Shown: piece after piece, positions 33,716 to 42,461 of the stretch | Position numbering within the stretch: position 1 is the stretch's first letter | Layout: each line of letters begins with the position of its first letter | DNA from: Jannaschia donghaensis | Lineage (GTDB): Bacteria; Pseudomonadota; Alphaproteobacteria; Rhodobacterales; Rhodobacteraceae | Length of the DNA: 64,000 nucleotides | NCBI RefSeq assembly: GCF_001403795.1 | Contig: NZ_CXSU01000011.1 | Span: 131,300 to 195,299, forward strand | Reading direction: 5' to 3' | The notes under the pieces: generated by a model | What the model was told of the DNA's origin: nothing | The model's database searches: none | Seen by the model: only the letters and a program-made list of their open reading frames with translations | Program-made: the position numbers and the translations under genes

Positions 33716-35007
33716 CAGTCCCGTGCCCCCGTGCGCTTGCGATAGATGATGTCGATCCAGACGGCCAAGACGAGGACCGATCCGACGACGATGTTCTGCA
33801 GCGGTGCGTCGACGCCGACCATTGCCATGCCCGATTGCAGCGACTGCATGATCAGCGCGCCGATGATGGCCCCGTGGATCGTGCCGATCCCGCCCTTGAG
33901 CGCGGTCCCCCCGATCACGGCCGCCGCGATAACGCGCAACTCGTCCAGGATGCCGATGTCGTTGGAGTGGTTCGTCAACCGGGCCGAGGCCACGACAGCG
34001 GATATCGCGCAGAGCACACCCATCAGCGCGAAGATCTTGACCGTCAGCATCTTGGTATCGATGCCCGACAGTTCGGCGGCGTCGGGGTTGCCGCCGGTGG
34101 CGAAGATATAGCGGCCAAACCGCGTGCGCCCCGCGATCACGGTCATCACGATGGCGACGGCGATCAGCAGGACGATGGAAATCGGCACGCCGTAGCCTTC
34201 GGTGTATCCCTCGGGCATGGTCAGGCCCTGCGCGTCGAATCGGCGCTGCAACACGCGGCTGGGCACCTGATAGGCGTTCAGAAGGGCGACGAAGCCAAGG
34301 ATGCCGCCGGTGACGATGGCCATGACGGCAACTTCTGCCCACACCGGCTTGACCGGGAAATCATGGGCGATCTTGCTGCGCCGCGCGCCCCACAGCGCCC
34401 AGATCGCGACGGCCGCCGCGGCCAGACCCAGGATCCAGCTGCCGGTCACGCCCAGCGTGCCATTGATGCCGCCGAATTTCTGGAACGTCGGGTCGAGCGG
34501 GCCGATGGTCTGACCGTTGGTCAGGTACCAAGCCACGTTGCGCCACACCAGAAGTCCGCCCAGCGTCACGATGAAGGCCGGAATGGCGAGATAACCGACG
34601 AGATAGCCGTGGAAGCCCCCGATCACCGCGCCCGCCACGATGCCGAAGGCGATCGCGACCCAAGGGGTCAGCGGATGACCCAACCCGAAGCCCAGCATAT
34701 CCGGCATGATGGCGGTCTGCGTCATCGCCATCACAGCCGAACATGTGGCCAGGACGGACCCGACGCTCAGGTCGATGTGGCGGGTGACGATGATGAAGAC
34801 CATCCCGGTCGCCATGATGGCGACGGAGGCCGTCTGGATCGTCAGATTGAACAGGTTGCGCGGCGTGATGAACCGTCCACCCGACGCGATGTCGAAGGCC
34901 ACCGCGATCACGATGAAGGCCCCGATCATGCCCAGAAGGCGGGTGTCGAGGTCCAGCGCCTTCCAGCCCGTGCGGGGCGAGGCGGGGGCGGTTGCTGTAT
35001 CGGTCAT
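33715..35007 (-). CDS. xylH: Xylose ABC transporter permease
   Basis: The 430-residue inner-membrane permease has about ten hydrophobic segments, starting near residue 27. It carries the ribose/xylose-type core [17 protein letters not shown] near residue 66, which is conserved in the RbsC/XylH family. [15 protein letters not shown] near residue 366 is the second conserved element. Length exceeds RbsC (about 320) and matches XylH. It is separated from xylF by a strong hairpin and overlaps xylG. Confidence 0.95.
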   Translation of the reverse strand: MTDTATAPASPRTGWKALDLDTRLLGMIGAFIVIAVAFDIASGGRFITPRNLFNLTIQTASVAIMATGMVFIIVTRHIDLSVGSVLATCSAVMAMTQTAIMPDMLGFGLGHPLTPWVAIAFGIVAGAVIGGFHGYLVGYLAIPAFIVTLGGLLVWRNVAWYLTNGQTIGPLDPTFQKFGGINGTLGVTGSWILGLAAAAVAIWALWGARRSKIAHDFPVKPVWAEVAVMAIVTGGILGFVALLNAYQVPSRVLQRRFDAQGLTMPEGYTEGYGVPISIVLLIAVAIVMTVIAGRTRFGRYIFATGGNPDAAELSGIDTKMLTVKIFALMGVLCAISAVVASARLTNHSNDIGILDELRVIAAAVIGGTALKGGIGTIHGAIIGALIMQSLQSGMAMVGVDAPLQNIVVGSVLVLAVWIDIIYRKRTGARD

Positions 35008-35075
35008 GGGAACTCCGGGACGGAAAGGTCGGGCGATGCGAAAGGGGCATCGACGCGGAGGAAAGAAAGGGGGTC

Positions 35076-35101
35076 GGCCCGCCCCGCGAACGGGACAGGC
35101 C
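35076..35101 (-). other. UUCG-loop hairpin between xylF and xylH
   Basis: On the minus strand the arms GGCCTGTCCCG and CGGGGCGGGCC (two G-T pairs) enclose the stable tetraloop TTCG. A pyrimidine tract (GACCCCCTTTC) follows, but not a clean T-run. It is placed just after the binding-protein gene, so its likely effect is protection of xylF message or partial termination ahead of xylH. Confidence 0.65.
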
Positions 35102-35114
35102 GGGGATCACACGA

Positions 35115-36149
35115 TCAGCTGCAGGGCGCGGGGCCGCCGTCCACACCCTGGCACAGGGCGTCGACTTCGATCCAACCGGCGTCGGTCACGACCGACAGGT
35201 TGTCCTGGGTGATCGGCACGGGGGCGAGGAACATGGCGTTCATCTCGGTCCCCGCCGGGGAGGTCCACTCGATCGCGCCTTCGATTTCCTGCGGCTCGGT
35301 GCCACCGGACAGGGCGACGGCGATCTCGGCTGCGGCCTTGCCCAAGGCGCGGGCGTCCTTCCAGACGGACACGGTCTGCGTCCCCATGGCGACACGGTTC
35401 AGCGCGGCGTGATCGCCGTCCTGACCGGACACCGGGATGCCATCCATGCCTTGCGCCGTAAGGGCTGCGACCACGCCACCGGCGGTGCCGTCGTTCGACG
35501 CGACCACGGCATCGACGCCGTTATCGTTGGCCGTCAGGATCTGCTCCATGTTGCGCTGGGCGTTCGCGGGCAGCCAGCCGTCGGTATAGGCTTCGCCGAC
35601 GATGGTGATATCACCGGCGTCGATGGCCTCCTGCAGGATCTCCTGCTGACCGCCGCGCAGGAAGTCGGCGTTCGGGTCGGTGCCGGAGCCCTTGATCATG
35701 ACGTAGTTGCCGGTGGGCTGTTCGGCCAGAACGGCGCGGGCCTGCATGCGGCCGACCTCGACGTTGTCGAACGTCAGGTAGAACGCATAGGGGTCTTCGA
35801 TCAGACGGTCGTAACCGACGACCGGAATACCCTCGTTCTGCGCGGCCGTGACGGCCGGGCCGATGGCCTGACTGTCCTGGGCCAGAATGATCAGGGCATC
35901 GACACCCTGCGCGATCAGACTCTCGACGTCCGAAAGCTGCTTGGATGCAGACGATTGCGCATCGGCGGACACATAGGTCGCGCCGGCGGCTTCGAGGGCC
36001 GCGACGATGGCGGCTTCGTCGGTCTTCCAGCGCTCTTCCTGAAAGTTGGACCAGCTGACGCCGACGGTGGGCGCATGGGCGTCCGCATGGGCCATCGTGC
36101 CTGCAAAGGTCATCGAGGCGGCAACGGCCGCCGTCATAAGGTTCTTCAT
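35115..36149 (-). CDS. xylF: Xylose ABC transporter substrate-binding protein
   Basis: This is a 344-residue periplasmic binding protein with a signal peptide cleaved near Ala-His-Ala-Asp-Ala (about residue 24). Family marks are Val-Gly-Val-Ser-Trp-Ser-Asn-Phe-Gln-Glu-Glu-Arg-Trp, then Ala-Leu-Ile-Ile-Leu-Ala-Gln-Asp, Pro-Val-Val-Gly-Tyr-Asp-Arg-Leu-Ile, and Val-Ala-Ser-Asn-Asp-Gly-Thr-Ala-Gly-Gly. These fit the XylF branch of the ribose-binding superfamily. It is preceded by GGGAGG at 36153-36158, eight bases before the ATG. First gene of the xyl operon, divergent from the ROK regulator. Confidence 0.95.
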   Translation of the reverse strand: MKNLMTAAVAASMTFAGTMAHADAHAPTVGVSWSNFQEERWKTDEAAIVAALEAAGATYVSADAQSSASKQLSDVESLIAQGVDALIILAQDSQAIGPAVTAAQNEGIPVVGYDRLIEDPYAFYLTFDNVEVGRMQARAVLAEQPTGNYVMIKGSGTDPNADFLRGGQQEILQEAIDAGDITIVGEAYTDGWLPANAQRNMEQILTANDNGVDAVVASNDGTAGGVVAALTAQGMDGIPVSGQDGDHAALNRVAMGTQTVSVWKDARALGKAAAEIAVALSGGTEPQEIEGAIEWTSPAGTEMNAMFLAPVPITQDNLSVVTDAGWIEVDALCQGVDGGPAPCS

Positions 36150-36228
36150 GGTATCCTCCCGTTGATCGCAAAACGGGTCGCACCTCTGCGGGTGGCCCGG
36201 ATCGGATACGGCATCGAAACAAGTTTTT

Positions 36229-36361
36229 ATTCGATTGTCAAAATTAATTTGACCTCAGGCCGGAAGAATCGTTCAATCGATCTTGGAAAAACGGCTAGCA
36301 ACAGCGCCGGATGCCGCGTTTTCATGCGGTCGGAGGATTTTTAGTTGCCGAATCGAATTAA
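36229..36361. promoter_or_regulatory. xylF/ROK intergenic operator candidates
   Basis: This AT-rich part of the divergent promoter region has several inverted repeats. GTCAAA and TTTGAC around ATTAA form a 17-base palindrome at 36237-36253. ATTCGATTG (36229-36237) is mirrored by CAATCGA (36274-36280). The core AATCGAAT recurs at 36351-36358, next to TTAGTT (36341-36346) and AATTAA (36356-36361). ROK repressors of the XylR/NagC type bind AT-rich inverted repeats, so these are likely operators for the divergent xyl genes. Which repeat is bound is not known. Confidence 0.5.
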
Positions 36362-37605
36362 TGGGGTTTGACGTCCCGCTCAGACCGGCGACGCAATTGG
36401 GCGGCGACGACGCGCCGGGCTGCGGTCCGCTGCGCGGGGCGCGGCAGTCGGGCACCCTGCCGCTGCGCCAGCAAATCTATGAACAGGTCCGCTCCGCTGG
36501 TCACATCAGCCGCGCCGTCCTGGCCAAGGAGCTGGAGGTTTCGCCCGGCTCGGTCACGCCGCTGGTGTCCGATCTGCTGGCGCAGGACCTGCTCTACGAA
36601 GTGGCCGACGATTCGCAGCATCATGGACGCGGGCGCCCGCCCGTCACCTTGGCGGTGAACCCCCGGCGCGGTCTTGTCGCCGGGCTGAAGCTGTCGGATC
36701 ATGAACATTCCGCAATCCTGGTCGATCTGGCGGGACAGCCCGTCGCCTCGGCCACGATGCTGCGCGGCGGCGGCGTGCGCGACGTCGCGGGCCTTCTGGA
36801 CGAGGTCGAGACCCTTCTTGCCCAATTGGCGGACGCCGCCGGTTCGGACGCGCCGCCGATCATGGGGTTGGGCCTTGGCATGCCGGGGATGATCGACCAC
36901 GCATCCGGCCATCTGCGCTGGTCCCCCATCGTCAGCGACCGCGATCTGGATCTCGCCGCCGCGGTCACCGACCGCATCGGCCTGCCCGCGTCGGTCGACA
37001 ACGATGCCAACCTTCTGACCATGGCGGAGCTGTGGTTCGGCAGGGGGCGCAGCCTGTCGGATTTCGCCGTCGTCACCATCGAATACGGCGTCGGCCTGGG
37101 GCTGGTGGTGGATCACGCGCCCTATCGCGGCGGGCACGGCTACGGGATGGAGCTGGGCCATACCAAGGTGCAATTGGACGGGGCGCTGTGTCGCTGCGGC
37201 CAGCGCGGCTGCCTTGAGGCCTACGTGGCCGATTTCGCCTTGGTGCGGGAGGCACCGATCGCGCTGGACGGCACATTGCCGCCGCGCGGCGAAGTTCTTC
37301 AGGCTCTTTATGAACAGGCCAAGGGCGGGAACGAGGCGGCGCGCGCCATTTTCGAACGGGCGGCGCGGTATCTGGCGGTCGGTCTGGCGAATGTATCGAA
37401 CCTGTTCGATCCGCGCCGCATCATCCTGTCGGGCAGCCGGATGCGCTACGATTTCCTCTACGCCGAGGAGATGCTGGCCCAGGTTCCCAACCTGACATTG
37501 AACACGCCCCCCCCGATCGAGGTGAATGCCTGGGACGATCTGGTCTGGGCACGCGGGGCCGCCGCCCTTGCGATGGCGGATCTGACACCGCGCCTTCTGG
37601 CATGA
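36361..37605 (+). CDS. ROK family transcriptional regulator, XylR-like
   Basis: This 414-residue repressor-type protein has an N-terminal helix-turn-helix (Gly-His-Ile-Ser-Arg-Ala-Val-Leu-Ala-Lys-Glu-Leu-Glu-Val-Ser-Pro, near residues 45-65) followed by a ROK sugar-binding domain. ROK marks are Ser-Val-Asp-Asn-Asp-Ala-Asn-Leu and the zinc motif Cys-Arg-Cys-Gly-Gln-Arg-Gly-Cys-Leu-Glu-Ala. It is divergent from xylF and almost certainly controls the xyl operon with xylose as effector. The start is unsure: ATG 36361 has no clear ribosome site, and a TTG at 36283 would add 26 residues. The next gene overlaps its stop as ATGA. Confidence 0.88.
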   Translation: MGFDVPLRPATQLGGDDAPGCGPLRGARQSGTLPLRQQIYEQVRSAGHISRAVLAKELEVSPGSVTPLVSDLLAQDLLYEVADDSQHHGRGRPPVTLAVNPRRGLVAGLKLSDHEHSAILVDLAGQPVASATMLRGGGVRDVAGLLDEVETLLAQLADAAGSDAPPIMGLGLGMPGMIDHASGHLRWSPIVSDRDLDLAAAVTDRIGLPASVDNDANLLTMAELWFGRGRSLSDFAVVTIEYGVGLGLVVDHAPYRGGHGYGMELGHTKVQLDGALCRCGQRGCLEAYVADFALVREAPIALDGTLPPRGEVLQALYEQAKGGNEAARAIFERAARYLAVGLANVSNLFDPRRIILSGSRMRYDFLYAEEMLAQVPNLTLNTPPPIEVNAWDDLVWARGAAALAMADLTPRLLA

Positions 37606-39068
37606 GGGGGATGCTGCTGTTACTGGCGACGCCCGCCATGGCCGACCCCGCCTTCGTCCCCGTTCCGGTGCCGGATCATGTCTATGCTGGCGGGTGGGAA
37701 CATTTCGTCGGCGGCGGCATCGCGGCGGTCGACTGCGACGGCGATGCCCTGCCGGAGCTGGTCGCGGCGGGCGGCGAACGGCCCGTCACCCTGCTGCACA
37801 ACCTGGGCGACATGGCTTTCGCGGTCGCGCCCTTCCCCGCGATCACCAGGGCGACCGGCGTTTATGCCCTGGATCTCGACGGCGATGCCGTCGACGACCT
37901 GATCGTTCTGCGCGCCGGTCCGAACGTCACGTTGAAAGGCGACGGCACCTGCGGATTCGTAATCCACGACTTCGGTATCCCGGACGGCGGCGATGCCTGG
38001 ACCACGGCCTTTTCCGCCACATGGGAAGAGGGGGCGATCCGCCCGACCCTGGCCTTCGGTAACTACGTCGACCGCGACGCGCCGGGCGGCCCCTTCGGGA
38101 CCTGCGATACCAACCTTCTGCTGCGGCCCGACGGCGACGGATACGCCGAAACGATCCTCGATCCCGGCTTCTGCGCGCTGTCGGTCCTGTTTTCGGATGA
38201 GAATCGCGACGGGGTCGCCACCCTGCGGCTGTCCAACGACCGGCATTACTACGTCAGCGGCGGGGCGGAGCAGATGTATTCGCTCGCCCTCGACCGCTTT
38301 CTGACCGCCGACGATGGCTTCGACGCACCGTCGATCTGGGGCATGGGCATCGCCAGCCGCGACATCACCGGCGATGCGCGGCCCGACCTTGTTCTCACGT
38401 CGATGGGCGACCAGCTGACCATGCTGTCGACCCTGACGGGGCATCAGATGGCCCCGTTTTCCATCGGCAGTTTCGCGCAACGCCCCCATGTGGGCGAAGA
38501 CGGGCGGCCGTCGACGGGGTGGCACGCGGCCTTCGCGGATGTGGACAACGATGGCGACGCGGATCTGTTCATCGCCAAGGGCAACGTCGATCAGATGCCG
38601 GGGATGGCGATGGCGGACCCGAACAACCTGTTGCTTAACCAAGGCGGCATTTTCCGCGAAGTGTCCCAAACGGCAGGCGTGGCGTCGCTGCACCGCGGCC
38701 GCGGCGCGGTCGTTGCTGATCTGGACGCGGACGGCCGGCTGGATCTGGCCGTCGTGAACCGCCGCGCACCCCTGGAAGTCTGGCGCAATGTGTCGGCCGC
38801 TGACAACGCCGTATCGATCACGCTGGAGCAGCCGGGCGGCAATCGTGCCGCCGTGGGGGCCTGGGTGGAGCTGCGCACATCGGCGGGCCTGCAAGTTCAG
38901 GAACTGACGATCGGCGGTGGCCACGCGGGCGGATCGATCCTGCCGCTGCACTTCGGCATCGGAGGCGCGACGTCGGCCGAGGTGCGCGTTCTTTGGCCCG
39001 ACGGGACGCAGGGCGATTGGCGGCCCGTCGGGGTCGGTCCCATCACATTGGCGCGGGTGCCGGATTAA
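37602..39068 (+). CDS. Secreted FG-GAP/VCBS repeat protein with ASPIC/UnbV-like end
   Basis: This 488-residue protein has a short signal peptide (to Ala-Met-Ala near residue 15). Several calcium-type Asp loops of FG-GAP/VCBS repeats follow: Val-Asp-Cys-Asp-Gly-Asp-Ala, Asp-Leu-Asp-Gly-Asp-Ala-Val-Asp, Asp-Val-Asp-Asn-Asp-Gly-Asp-Ala-Asp and Asp-Leu-Asp-Ala-Asp-Gly-Arg-Leu. The C-terminus (Val-Arg-Val-Leu-Trp-Pro-Asp-Gly-Thr-Gln-Gly) fits the ASPIC/UnbV domain of CRTAC1-like proteins. It should form a beta-propeller in the periplasm or outside. It is oddly coupled to the ROK regulator by an ATGA overlap and faces a di-heme peroxidase, a pairing seen elsewhere. Its role is unknown. Confidence 0.85.
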   Translation: MRGMLLLLATPAMADPAFVPVPVPDHVYAGGWEHFVGGGIAAVDCDGDALPELVAAGGERPVTLLHNLGDMAFAVAPFPAITRATGVYALDLDGDAVDDLIVLRAGPNVTLKGDGTCGFVIHDFGIPDGGDAWTTAFSATWEEGAIRPTLAFGNYVDRDAPGGPFGTCDTNLLLRPDGDGYAETILDPGFCALSVLFSDENRDGVATLRLSNDRHYYVSGGAEQMYSLALDRFLTADDGFDAPSIWGMGIASRDITGDARPDLVLTSMGDQLTMLSTLTGHQMAPFSIGSFAQRPHVGEDGRPSTGWHAAFADVDNDGDADLFIAKGNVDQMPGMAMADPNNLLLNQGGIFREVSQTAGVASLHRGRGAVVADLDADGRLDLAVVNRRAPLEVWRNVSAADNAVSITLEQPGGNRAAVGAWVELRTSAGLQVQELTIGGGHAGGSILPLHFGIGGATSAEVRVLWPDGTQGDWRPVGVGPITLARVPD

Positions 39069-39101
39069 GCGTGCGCGCCCCCGTCGCCGTTTCGCAAACC
39101 C

Positions 39102-40397
39102 TCAGTCCCCGTGATCCACCGGCAGTCCCGACGGCACGACGCGCGGTGTTCCCGACCGCCCCTGCAACGCCTTTGGGTCGCGCAGCGTTTCCAGGAACGC
39201 CATCAGCGCCGTCACCTCGGCTTCCGTCAGGATGCGGTCCGGCCCGGTGATCCGTGCGGCGATATCCTGTACCTGATCGACATCGTCCAAAATGGTCCAG
39301 TCGTTGACCATCAGTTTCGGCAAGGCCACGGCACGGGGGTAGTCGCGCAACGCCGCACGCGGCGCGGCATGGGCACGCAGAAAATCGCGCAGGTTGGCAT
39401 AGGCCCCGGCGTGCCCCCACGGTCCGGTGTCAGTGACGTTGCGCAGCGATGGCGTGCGGAAGGCATAGCGATCCGCCTCGACCCCGGTGACCCGAAACCG
39501 CCCGTCGTCGCGGGCATGGCTCTCGAAGGCGGCGGCCTTGCCCGGACCCAGTTGCGGCTGGCCGGTGACGTGAAAATCGTGATCGGTCTGGAACGCGCCG
39601 GAATGGCACGACGCACAGTCGAGCGATCCGTAGAACAGCTCCATCCCCTCCAACGCCCGCACCGGCAGATCGCCATCCCCCCGCAGCCAGGCGTCGAAGG
39701 GCGCGGTATCGCTGCGCCATTCGTGTTCCACGAACTGCGCGATCGCGTCGGAGATATCGGTGAAATCGAGCGTTTCGTCGTTCGGGAAACCCTCCTGCCA
39801 GAGCGTAACGTATTCGGGGATCGCCCGGACCCGGGCGGAGAGTTTTTCCCACGCGCCGTCCGGCCCCGTGATGAAGCCCTGACGCACGGCTTGAGCGATC
39901 TCGTTTTCGGAAAAATGCCCCGCCATTTCATCCGCCGACAGCACCGGGAACATCGTCTGCGCCGACAGCAGCGTGTCGAACCCTTCGACCATTTCGGGCC
40001 CCATGGGCGTGCGCAGGCCCGCCGCAGTCTCCTCGATCCGGCCATCGTGGAACAAAACGGTGAATTCATGCGCGCCTAGGTTCCACAGGCCCGGCGCATT
40101 GCGGGGGATGCGGTCCTCGGGCGGGTTGGTCGGGTCAACGGTGCGGTCGGGGCCAAGCCCCACGCCGCCTTCGCCCAATCCAAGCGCCAATCCGTCGCCG
40201 GTGCCGAACCGCGGCTGATGGCAGGTGCCGCAACTGATGTTGCGATTGCCCGACAGGATCGGGTCCCAGAACAGGAGCCGCCCCATGGCCACCTTGGCCG
40301 GATCGGTGGATCGGTACGCGTCGTCGGTGACGGGCGACGGAAACTCCATCGCCGCGGCCGGCAGAGCGACAAGGCATAGAAAGGCGCAGCGGATCAT
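39102..40397 (-). CDS. MauG/CcpA-type di-heme cytochrome c peroxidase
   Basis: This is a 431-residue periplasmic protein with a signal peptide ending Ala-Ala-Ala near residue 16. Two c-type heme sites are visible: Cys-Gly-Thr-Cys-His near residue 57 and Cys-Ala-Ser-Cys-His near residue 248. Leu-Phe-Trp-Asp-Pro-Ile-Leu-Ser-Gly-Asn near the first heme and Phe-Arg-Thr-Pro-Ser-Leu-Arg-Asn-Val near residue 297 are marks of the bacterial peroxidase family. It reduces hydrogen peroxide, or in MauG-like members oxidises a protein. The ATG at 40397 is preferred over one at 40424 for the signal peptide. It converges with the FG-GAP gene. Confidence 0.92.
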   Translation of the reverse strand: MIRCAFLCLVALPAAAMEFPSPVTDDAYRSTDPAKVAMGRLLFWDPILSGNRNISCGTCHQPRFGTGDGLALGLGEGGVGLGPDRTVDPTNPPEDRIPRNAPGLWNLGAHEFTVLFHDGRIEETAAGLRTPMGPEMVEGFDTLLSAQTMFPVLSADEMAGHFSENEIAQAVRQGFITGPDGAWEKLSARVRAIPEYVTLWQEGFPNDETLDFTDISDAIAQFVEHEWRSDTAPFDAWLRGDGDLPVRALEGMELFYGSLDCASCHSGAFQTDHDFHVTGQPQLGPGKAAAFESHARDDGRFRVTGVEADRYAFRTPSLRNVTDTGPWGHAGAYANLRDFLRAHAAPRAALRDYPRAVALPKLMVNDWTILDDVDQVQDIAARITGPDRILTEAEVTALMAFLETLRDPKALQGRSGTPRVVPSGLPVDHGD

Positions 40398-40564
40398 GAT
40401 CCAGTCAAACCACGCCATCCCCACCGCGACAAGCGACCGGGTGACGCGCGGCGTGCGACCGGGGCCATGCTGCGGGCGGATGGCAGCCCTGCACCATAAG
40501 CGCTGGCCTTTCGCGCCGTTTGACGGTAACGCGCGCCCAACCCCCCATTTCGAGGCACGCCCCC

Positions 40565-42385
40565 ATGGACCTTCGCAACATTGCGATCATCGCCCACGTC
40601 GACCACGGCAAGACGACGCTCGTGGACGAACTTCTCAAGCAATCCGGCACCTACCGCGAGAATCAGGCGACGACCGAACGCGCCATGGACTCCAACGACC
40701 TGGAGCGGGAGCGGGGCATCACGATCCTCGCCAAGGCGACGTCGGTGGAATGGAAAGGCGTGCGCATCAACATCGTCGACACCCCCGGCCACGCCGATTT
40801 CGGCGGCGAGGTGGAGCGGATCCTGTCGATGGTCGACGGTGTAGTCCTGCTTGTGGATGCCGCAGAAGGCCCGATGCCGCAGACCAAGTTCGTCACCTCC
40901 AAGGCGCTGGCCCTGGGTCTCAAGCCCATCGTGGTGCTCAACAAGGTCGACAAGCCGGACGCGGAGCCGGACCGCGCGCTGGACGAATGTTTCGACCTTT
41001 TCGCGAACCTGGGTGCCAATGATCAGCAGTTGGATTTCCCCGTTCTGTACGCGTCGGGGCGCAATGGCTGGGCCGATACCGAACTGGACGGCCCGCGCGA
41101 AAACCTCGACGCGCTGTTCGATCTGGTGATCGAACATGTCGAGACGCCCGCGCAGGTCGCCGACCGCGACAAACCTTTCCGCATGCTGGCCACCACCCTG
41201 GGGGCCGACCCGTTCATCGGCCGCATCCTGACGGGCCGTGTCGAGTCGGGCACATTGAAGGCCGGCCAGACGGTCAACGCCCTGTCGCGCGACGGCACCA
41301 AGATCGAAAGCTTCCGTGCCACCAAGATCCTGGCTTTCCGCGGCTTGGGCCAGCAGCCCATCGACTTGGCCGAAGCCGGCGACATCGTCACCATCGCGGG
41401 CATGGCCAAGGCCACCGTGGCCGACACGATCTGCGATACCTCCGTGACCGAGGCGATCCCGGCGCAGCCCATCGACCCGCCCACCATCACCGTGACCTTC
41501 GGCATCAACGACTCGCCGCTGGCAGGTCGTGACGGCAAGAAAGTGCAATCGCGCGTCATTCGCGAACGTCTGATGAAGGAAGCGGAAACCAACGTCGCCA
41601 TCAAGGTTACCGACACCCCCGGCGGCGAAGCCTTCGAAGTTGCCGGCCGCGGTGAACTCCAGATGGGTGTTCTGATCGAGAATATGCGCCGCGAAGGGTT
41701 CGAGTTGAGCATCTCGCGCCCACAGGTCCTGTTCCAAGACATCGACGGGGAGCGTCACGAGCCGATCGAGGAAGTCACCATCGACGTCGACGACGAATAT
41801 TCCGGTGCCGTCATCGAAAAGATCACCGGTGCCCGCAAGGGCGAGCTGGCGGAGATGAAGCAGGCCGGGGCGGGCAAGACCCGCATCATCGCGCATGTCC
41901 CGTCGCGTGGCCTGATCGGCTATCACGGCGAATTCCTGACCGATACGCGCGGCACCGGCGTCATGAACCGCGTGTTCCACGAATGGGCCCCCTTCAAGGG
42001 GCCGATTCCGGGTCGTCGTGCGGGTGTCCTGATCTCCATGGAATCGGGCGTGTCCGTCGCCTATGCGATGTGGAAGCTGGAGGATCGCGGGCGCTTCTTC
42101 ATCGGTGTGCAGGAACAAGTGTACCAAGGCATGATCCTGGGCGAGCACAGCCGCGAAAACGATCTGGAGATCAACCCGCTCAAGGGCAAGCAGTTGACCA
42201 ACGTGCGCGCAAGCGGAACCGACGAAGCCGTCCGCCTGACGACACCGATCACGCTGAGCCTGGAGCAGGCCATCGCCTATATCGACAACGACGAGTTGGT
42301 GGAGGTTACGCCCAACGCCATCCGCATGCGCAAGCGGCACCTCGACCCGCACGAGCGCAAGCGCGCATCGCGCGCCGCCGGATAA
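40565..42385 (+). CDS. typA: Ribosome-associated GTPase TypA/BipA
   Basis: This is a 606-residue translational GTPase with G1 Ala-His-Val-Asp-His-Gly-Lys-Thr-Thr near residue 11, switch region Glu-Arg-Glu-Arg-Gly-Ile-Thr-Ile, G3 Asp-Thr-Pro-Gly-His-Ala-Asp and G4 Asn-Lys-Val-Asp. The C-terminal half has the BipA-specific domain with [15 protein letters not shown]. It assists large-subunit assembly and growth under stress, such as low temperature. Monocistronic, ending at a strong terminator. Confidence 0.98.
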   Translation: MDLRNIAIIAHVDHGKTTLVDELLKQSGTYRENQATTERAMDSNDLERERGITILAKATSVEWKGVRINIVDTPGHADFGGEVERILSMVDGVVLLVDAAEGPMPQTKFVTSKALALGLKPIVVLNKVDKPDAEPDRALDECFDLFANLGANDQQLDFPVLYASGRNGWADTELDGPRENLDALFDLVIEHVETPAQVADRDKPFRMLATTLGADPFIGRILTGRVESGTLKAGQTVNALSRDGTKIESFRATKILAFRGLGQQPIDLAEAGDIVTIAGMAKATVADTICDTSVTEAIPAQPIDPPTITVTFGINDSPLAGRDGKKVQSRVIRERLMKEAETNVAIKVTDTPGGEAFEVAGRGELQMGVLIENMRREGFELSISRPQVLFQDIDGERHEPIEEVTIDVDDEYSGAVIEKITGARKGELAEMKQAGAGKTRIIAHVPSRGLIGYHGEFLTDTRGTGVMNRVFHEWAPFKGPIPGRRAGVLISMESGVSVAYAMWKLEDRGRFFIGVQEQVYQGMILGEHSRENDLEINPLKGKQLTNVRASGTDEAVRLTTPITLSLEQAIAYIDNDELVEVTPNAIRMRKRHLDPHERKRASRAAG

Positions 42386-42412
42386 GGCACTTGGCAGTTC
42401 AGAGACGCATAA

Positions 42413-42442
42413 GGGGCGCACCATCACGGTGCGCCCCTTTTT
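42413..42442 (+). terminator. Intrinsic terminator of typA
   Basis: Ten-base perfect arms GGGGCGCACC and GGTGCGCCCC enclose ATCAC and are followed by TTTTT. It is the clearest terminator in the window. On the other strand it also ends near the convergent nhaC gene, with a weaker CCTTAT tail. Confidence 0.93.
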
Positions 42443-42461
42443 CGGTGTCGGGTCGGTCGGC

